Source of the DNA: an uncultured Prevotellaceae bacterium
Lineage (GTDB): Bacteria > Bacteroidota > Bacteroidia > Bacteroidales > Muribaculaceae
Length of the DNA: 64,000 nucleotides
Direction of reading: 5' to 3'
Assembly: GCA_900318335.1 (NCBI GenBank)
Contig: ONKF01000001.1
Span: 1 to 64,000, forward strand
Within the stretch, counting starts at the first letter, position 1; each line of letters starts with the position of its first letter. This document shows, piece after piece, positions 59,499 to 64,000 of this stretch. The notes below the pieces were generated by a model. It ran no database searches, was not told where the DNA came from, and saw nothing but the letters and a program-made list of their open reading frames with translations. Made by a program: the position numbers and the translations under genes.

Positions 59499-62400
59499 TT
59501 ACCACTGCTTTGACAGCAGGTAGTCGATCAGAATCGGGGCATCCTCAATCCCGACGAAACCATCCAGGTCACAGTCGGCATTGTCAGGGTTAATCGATAC
59601 CGTCTTGTCCAGCAGGTAGTCGATCAGGACGGTGACATCCTCGATGCTGATGACACCATCGGCATTCACATCACCGCGCACTACGGGAGTGGGTTCGGTC
59701 CACTTCTCGACCACGAGGATTCCCTGTGAGAGATAGAGCGTCAGGTTGTACTTGCCCGTGGCGATCTTGAAGGAATTCTCACCGGCAACCACCGTCAGAT
59801 TGGTGCCCAGTCGAGGCTCACTGATGAGGTAGTTGTTGCTGGTGGCACCCATGCGGTCGGCTGCGATATCGTTCCACGTTGCGCCCAGCGACTTGGAGAA
59901 GCTGAAGTAGCTGTAGCCGCCATAGGGGTCAACAAAGTTGATGGTGGCGGTGTACTTCTCGCCATTGGTGGTCGTCATCTCAAAGCCGTTGGTGGGAGCC
60001 CAACCAGTGGCGTTGATGTTACCCAGAACATAAACCTTGTCATAGCTGGCTGCACCAGCACCGGCATACTTCTCGGTCACGTCGAGGTAGGTGTCGGCAG
60101 CGGTATAAGCATAGGTTGACAGGTCGCTGTTGGGATAGATGAAGAATGCGTCGCGGTTCACTGCGATAATCGAGGTCTGGTTCTCAAAGCCGCCGTCACC
60201 GTTGTTAAAGATGACATTGACACTGGGAGCATCCACGTGCAGGCAGTACCACTCGATGTCGTTGATGGTCACCTTATCCAGGCTGCTGATGGCCTTGCCG
60301 GGCCAGTTGCTGCCCGTCACACTGCCCTCGCTGGTCCAAGCCCAGATGTAAGCCTTGCTTGCCGAGGTCTTGACATAGACATTGACGCCAGTGGTGGCGG
60401 CATCGGTGATGGTGTAGATGTAGCTCTCGATGTTCTCTACCTGGTCACCGTTGAGCACGCCCACCTTGAGGGTGGTGCTCTCGGTGAAGGTCATCGGGGT
60501 CGAGGCGCTGATAGTAGCGCTCGCGGTGGTGGGTTCGCTGCCGTCGGTGGTATAGACGAGGGTGGTACCGGTGGCATTGGGAGCCACGGTGAGTGCCACG
60601 CGGCCCACATAGTTGCCAGCGGCCTTGCTCACGACGGGATAGCCCAGGATGCGGCCATCCTTGCCCACGTGCTGCCAGTCGATGCCGTTGCTGATGTACA
60701 GGTTGTAACCGTCACCGCCCTGCACGAGGGTGTAGCCGTTAGGCGTGCCGTTGCCGGTAGCGCCGCCCAGCTGCAAGTACAGGTTGCCGCGGGTACCCTG
60801 GGTCTCAATGATGTAACCGCCGTTGCTCTCCTGCTGTGTGAGGATGTCGCTCTGGTTGTGTACACCAGCGGCACGACGGGCCTTGATACAGTTGTTGATC
60901 TCGTCGGTATAGACCAGATAGTGCTTGTAGAACACACAAGGCGTACCAGGCATTGCCAGGATAAAGGCGTTGGCGGGCATGATGTTGGTCTTCAAGCAGT
61001 CATAGTTGGTGTTTTGACCCGTGTCGTGGTTATCGACGAAGGTCACCGAGTAGCGCTGATAGTTCTTGTCGGCGGCCAGACCCTTGTCGTTGAGGGCGCT
61101 CCAGTTACCGCTGGAGAAGGCGTTCTGCAACGGATACTTCAGTGCGAAGTCAAACACGGCGGTCTGGATGCGGTCGTCCTGCTTGGTGCTCTCCAGCCAC
61201 CAGCGCAGGGTCTCGGCATTGCCGTCCCAGTACTCACCCACCGAGAAAGTGGGCTGGCTGTACTGGTTGTACAGGCCCACGTAGTAGCCTGCATAGCCCT
61301 TACACATATCGTAGCGGAAACCATCATATCCCAGCTCGTCCATCAGGTACTTCTGGTAGGTCTTGACGTTCTTCTGCACGTTGGCGCTGGTGTGGTCCAG
61401 GTCACGGCTGCCGTCAAAGTCCTCACCCTCGTCGTTGGCACCAGTGGCGGCAAAGCCGGCACCGACACACTCGTCGGTCTTGCAGATGTCGGCCAGCGAC
61501 CAGGTCATGCTGTAGGTTTCGCCAGTGACGGGACCGGTGACGGTCTCATCAGCGAAGTCCACCCAACCGCTCTTACCACTCTTGTGGTTGATGACCATAT
61601 CCATCAGCACACTGGTGTTGTGGTTGTGGAAGGTGCTGATCATGTCGCGCAGTTGAGTCTCGGTGCCGAAGCAGGTGTTGTGCTTGAGCCAATATACGGG
61701 CATATAACCCATGCTCTGGGCGGTGCCATAGGGGTCAACGCTGCCCGAGTTGGGTACCCACACGATGTCGAAGTACTGACCCAGTTCCTGAGCCTCGTCG
61801 GTCAGGTTGGTCCACTTGGTGGGCTTGTAGCTGTCCCAATAGAAGCCCTGGAGCATCACGCCGCCATACATTGCGGGCCAGCCCTTACCGGCAACCGGGC
61901 CAGGACCGCCATCACGCGTGATGACACACGTGCGGTTGTTCAGATTCACAGTGATGGTATAGGTACCGGCAGGGATGCGGAACGATACATCGACGTTCAC
62001 ACCATAATCGTTCAACTGGATGGTATTGCCCAGCATCGATGAGGTTACCCAGAAGTTGGTACCCTCGTCGGCGATAGGCGACAGACGGTAAGAAGCGATG
62101 CCGTCCCAATCCTCAGGATCATCGGCCAACTTGGTGGTGAACGAGAAATAGCTCACATTAGCATCCTCCTCGCTGTGCTCACCGTTGAAGGTCACCTGGG
62201 CACTGTACAGGCCCGTCGAGGCGTCCTTGGCCATTGCCACGCCCACACTTGGATTCCAGGAGTTGCCTTCGGCCTCACCCAGGATATACAGGTCTCCACT
62301 GGGCTGCGGACCGGGGGTGTCACCCTCTTTCTCAACAATCAGGTAACCGCCAGCCAGGCTTGCGGTGAACTTCCACGTACCAGCGGGAATCTTAAAGGCG

Positions 62401-63107
62401 GTGCTACCCTTCTGCAACGGCATCTGGGTATCCTCGGTCACCAGATAGTCCTCGGTGCCGGTAGCGCCATAGCGATAGTTGGCAATGGCGTCCCAGTCAC
62501 CAGAAGCGACCGAGAGTCGGGTTGTGAACGAAAAGTAGCTGTAGCCCTCGTTCTCGCCCTGAGTGGTCACGGTAGCCGTGAAGACACCTGATGAGGGGTT
62601 ATAGTCCATAGGCACGCCAATGCTGGGATCCCAGCCATTGCCGTTAACCTCGCCCAGGATGTAGAGATCGTCTGAACCGACAGGACCGCTGCTTTCTTCT
62701 GAAATCTTGAAGCGCTTGTTGATCGTGTCGAACGTGAAAACATAGCTCGAGCCATCACCAGTAAAGGCATAGGCACCTCCAGAAGTCTTCTGGGTTGTAA
62801 TCCACGTGCCACCAGACACTTCCTGGTCCGTATTATTCAACGGACCATAACGGTAGTTGCTGTTGAACGTGTTCCAACCAGCGTCGTCGTTAGTGGTGGC
62901 CAAGGCATCTCCGAACACAAAATACACCTTACCACTGATAGTGGCCGTGTAATTGTAGGTTCCGTCAGCCTTAGCAGTCATCAAAACGCCGCCAGCAGGA
63001 TTCCAACCGCCAAACGGAGCGTCGCCCACGATATACATCTGGGCGCTGACTTGCAGCGTCAGCATCGACACCACAAGCGCAAGAAATAGTGTAAGCGTTT
63101 TTTTCAT
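59499..63107 (-). CDS. Secreted multimodular GH13 alpha-amylase with dockerin
   Basis: The 1202-aa product starts at the ATG at 63107 (signal peptide MKKTLTLFLALVVSMLTLQVSA). Three N-terminal SusE/F-like starch-binding modules occupy ~22-400 (repeats of LYILGEVNGNGWDPSIGVPM type). The GH13 barrel has VLMDMVINHKSGKSG (~500), GYDGFRYDMCKGY (~596), VGEYWDGN (~622) and FVDNHDTGQN (~690), so all catalytic residues are present. A chitobiase-type beta domain (TLVYTTDGSEPTTASA), a CBM26-like module (AYIWAWTSEGSVTGSNWPGK), another SusE/F-like module, and a C-terminal dockerin (GDVNADGVISIEDVTVLIDY, DCDLDGFVGIEDAPILIDYL) follow. It is an extracellular starch hydrolase, paralogous in plan to the amylase at 36887. 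Confidence 0.93.
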   Translation of the reverse strand: MKKTLTLFLALVVSMLTLQVSAQMYIVGDAPFGGWNPAGGVLMTAKADGTYNYTATISGKVYFVFGDALATTNDDAGWNTFNSNYRYGPLNNTDQEVSGGTWITTQKTSGGAYAFTGDGSSYVFTFDTINKRFKISEESSGPVGSDDLYILGEVNGNGWDPSIGVPMDYNPSSGVFTATVTTQGENEGYSYFSFTTRLSVASGDWDAIANYRYGATGTEDYLVTEDTQMPLQKGSTAFKIPAGTWKFTASLAGGYLIVEKEGDTPGPQPSGDLYILGEAEGNSWNPSVGVAMAKDASTGLYSAQVTFNGEHSEEDANVSYFSFTTKLADDPEDWDGIASYRLSPIADEGTNFWVTSSMLGNTIQLNDYGVNVDVSFRIPAGTYTITVNLNNRTCVITRDGGPGPVAGKGWPAMYGGVMLQGFYWDSYKPTKWTNLTDEAQELGQYFDIVWVPNSGSVDPYGTAQSMGYMPVYWLKHNTCFGTETQLRDMISTFHNHNTSVLMDMVINHKSGKSGWVDFADETVTGPVTGETYSMTWSLADICKTDECVGAGFAATGANDEGEDFDGSRDLDHTSANVQKNVKTYQKYLMDELGYDGFRYDMCKGYAGYYVGLYNQYSQPTFSVGEYWDGNAETLRWWLESTKQDDRIQTAVFDFALKYPLQNAFSSGNWSALNDKGLAADKNYQRYSVTFVDNHDTGQNTNYDCLKTNIMPANAFILAMPGTPCVFYKHYLVYTDEINNCIKARRAAGVHNQSDILTQQESNGGYIIETQGTRGNLYLQLGGATGNGTPNGYTLVQGGDGYNLYISNGIDWQHVGKDGRILGYPVVSKAAGNYVGRVALTVAPNATGTTLVYTTDGSEPTTASATISASTPMTFTESTTLKVGVLNGDQVENIESYIYTITDAATTGVNVYVKTSASKAYIWAWTSEGSVTGSNWPGKAISSLDKVTINDIEWYCLHVDAPSVNVIFNNGDGGFENQTSIIAVNRDAFFIYPNSDLSTYAYTAADTYLDVTEKYAGAGAASYDKVYVLGNINATGWAPTNGFEMTTTNGEKYTATINFVDPYGGYSYFSFSKSLGATWNDIAADRMGATSNNYLISEPRLGTNLTVVAGENSFKIATGKYNLTLYLSQGILVVEKWTEPTPVVRGDVNADGVISIEDVTVLIDYLLDKTVSINPDNADCDLDGFVGIEDAPILIDYLLSKQW

Positions 63108-63201
63108 TGTGATACTTGTTTTTAGAGTTATATGAATTAATTTGTTTTGGTTATTCAGATGGCGCGGGTGCCAGCACACCCTGTTGGAACGATAATGTCC
63201 A

Positions 63202-63279
63202 CAAAATTAATGATTTCTATTGGCACATATACCCCTACCCTCCCCCTCATCCCCTAAAAAAACCACGCAAACGATTGCA
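63202..63279 (-). promoter_or_regulatory. Promoter and palindromic operator of amylase gene 2
   Basis: The -7 box TAATTTTG is on the minus strand at 63202-63209. CGCAAACGATTGCA at 63266-63279 matches the perfect palindrome before amylase gene 1 in 13 of 16 positions when extended by one base each side. Its centre is 63.5 bp upstream of the -7 box, versus 64.5 bp for gene 1. Confidence 0.55.
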
Positions 63280-63397
63280 CCACCCCCACCCGATTGTGGC
63301 TCCCGGTCAAATCTTTTCAATATAGTTGATTTCAGGCACCTTTACACCTTGGTTTATTATTGTCGAGGTTATTATGGCAAAAGTGGAAATAATGGAT

Positions 63398-63405
63398 TAC
63401 CTTTG
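63398..63405 (+). promoter_or_regulatory. -7 promoter box (TACCTTTG) of the right-edge BspA-like gene
   Basis: It lies so close to the first ATG (63411) that transcription would begin at about that base. This favours the ATG at 63429 or 63432, which is preceded by AAAGGAG (63418-63424). Confidence 0.6.
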
Positions 63406-63428
63406 TTGACATGAAAGAAAGGAGTAGA

Positions 63429-64000
63429 ATGATGATACCTCCAGTTACCACCACAACCGGCCATCTCAGGGGTCTCACGGCCTTGGCACAGTATATCAAC
63501 GGCCTATGCCTGCTGCTGGTGCTCCTGTTACCTATGGCCGCAAGCGCCCATGACTTTGAGCAGGATGGCATCTATTACAATCTCGAGAGTGATCATGCCG
63601 TGGTTGCCCCGGGCACCTTCCCCTATACGGGCAACGTGGTCATCCCTGATGCCGTCACCCACCAGGGCCATAACTATCCCGTCACCGCTATCAGCACATC
63701 AGCCTTCCGTGACTGCTCTGACCTGATAAGCGTGTACATTCCCAGTTCGGTCACGGCCATCGGTGAACACGCCTTTGCCGGATGCACCGCACTCGACAGT
63801 GTGGCCATCAGCGATTTAGCCGCTTGGTGTAGGATAGATTTCTCGGCAGAATCCTCCAACCCCTGCTATCGGGCTCATCACCTGTACCTCGATGGTGAGG
63901 AAATCATTGACCTGGTCATCCCCGACTCGGTAACGGAAGTCAATTCTTACGCGTTCACGGGATGTGCGTCAATAGTGAGCGTGAACATCCCCAGTGGAGT
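63429..64000 (+). CDS. Secreted BspA-like LRR_5 protein, 3' end outside window
   Basis: The frame is open from an ATG at 63411 (MKERSR) through Met at 63429 and 63432 to the window edge. I choose 63429 because of the AAAGGAG element and the promoter position. A long signal peptide (GLCLLLVLLLPMAASA) leads to the shared cap HDFEQDGIYYNLESDHAVVA, then YTGNVVIPDAVTHQGHNYPV and LRR_5 units (VYIPSSVTAIGEHAFAGC, LVIPDSVTEVNSYAFTGC). It is divergent from amylase gene 2, sharing the intergenic region that carries the palindrome. It is GC-rich, unlike the island members of the family. Confidence 0.85.
   Translation, partial: MMIPPVTTTTGHLRGLTALAQYINGLCLLLVLLLPMAASAHDFEQDGIYYNLESDHAVVAPGTFPYTGNVVIPDAVTHQGHNYPVTAISTSAFRDCSDLISVYIPSSVTAIGEHAFAGCTALDSVAISDLAAWCRIDFSAESSNPCYRAHHLYLDGEEIIDLVIPDSVTEVNSYAFTGCASIVSVNIPSG

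Noticed and set aside
60237..62042. Long plus-strand open frame (601 codons) opposite amylase gene 2
   Set aside because: Same codon-bias artefact opposite a well-supported gene; no recognisable domain.

Overview
The window reads as a chromosome segment of a gut-type Bacteroidales bacterium (Muribaculaceae- or Prevotellaceae-like; the family is inferred). Many genes sit behind TAnnTTTG promoter boxes. Surface proteins are BspA-like leucine-rich-repeat (LRR_5), dockerin, BACON and TonB-receptor proteins, and glycyl-tRNA synthetase is of the single-chain type.

Bases 1 to about 32,500 are accessory DNA. Minus-strand pieces of a Bacteroidales mobile element (DUF3871 gene, small ORFs, a truncated primase-like gene, then an intact primase/helicase/GIY-YIG operon at 11.6-16.2 kb) alternate with plus-strand, AT-richer genes for secreted BspA-like, cohesin-like and dockerin proteins and a peptidyl-arginine/agmatine deiminase relative. 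At 16.5-26.4 kb lies a defence locus: a WYL regulator, hsdR, hsdS, a PrrC-like anticodon-nuclease candidate, hsdM and a DUF2130 gene. The hsdR and DUF2130 promoters carry the same palindrome at the same distance from the -7 box. From 27 to 32.3 kb come two LRR_5 genes without signal peptides, each preceded by an 86-base repeat, then a DUF5131 gene, an HTH gene and an unknown gene, ending at a tRNA-Arg(CCG) gene.

From 32.6 kb the DNA is GC-richer and looks like core genome: ung, a double M16 peptidase, a secreted GH13 amylase with C-terminal dockerin, small conserved genes, a cytidylate-kinase-like gene, a DUF2975/HTH pair, an AAA-CYTH protein, a REP-associated transposase with its own REP-like repeats, another BspA-like protein, an FKBP lipoprotein, glyS, an ectophosphodiesterase, a TonB receptor with an OB-fold/BACON lipoprotein, a dockerin/DUF5689 protein, ruvC, a second GH13 amylase, and a partial BspA-like gene at the right edge.

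Three regulatory patterns tie genes together. (1) Two ~120-nt 5' leaders, before the TonB operon and before the DUF5689 gene, share sequence blocks and a long hairpin with compensatory changes: a candidate undescribed cis-regulatory RNA. (2) Both amylase genes have a GCAAACG(T/A)TTGC palindrome centred about 64 bp upstream of their -7 boxes. (3) The restriction locus has a two-site palindromic operator. Dockerins on both amylases, together with cohesin-like domains on two other secreted proteins, raise the possibility of an amylosome-like assembly.
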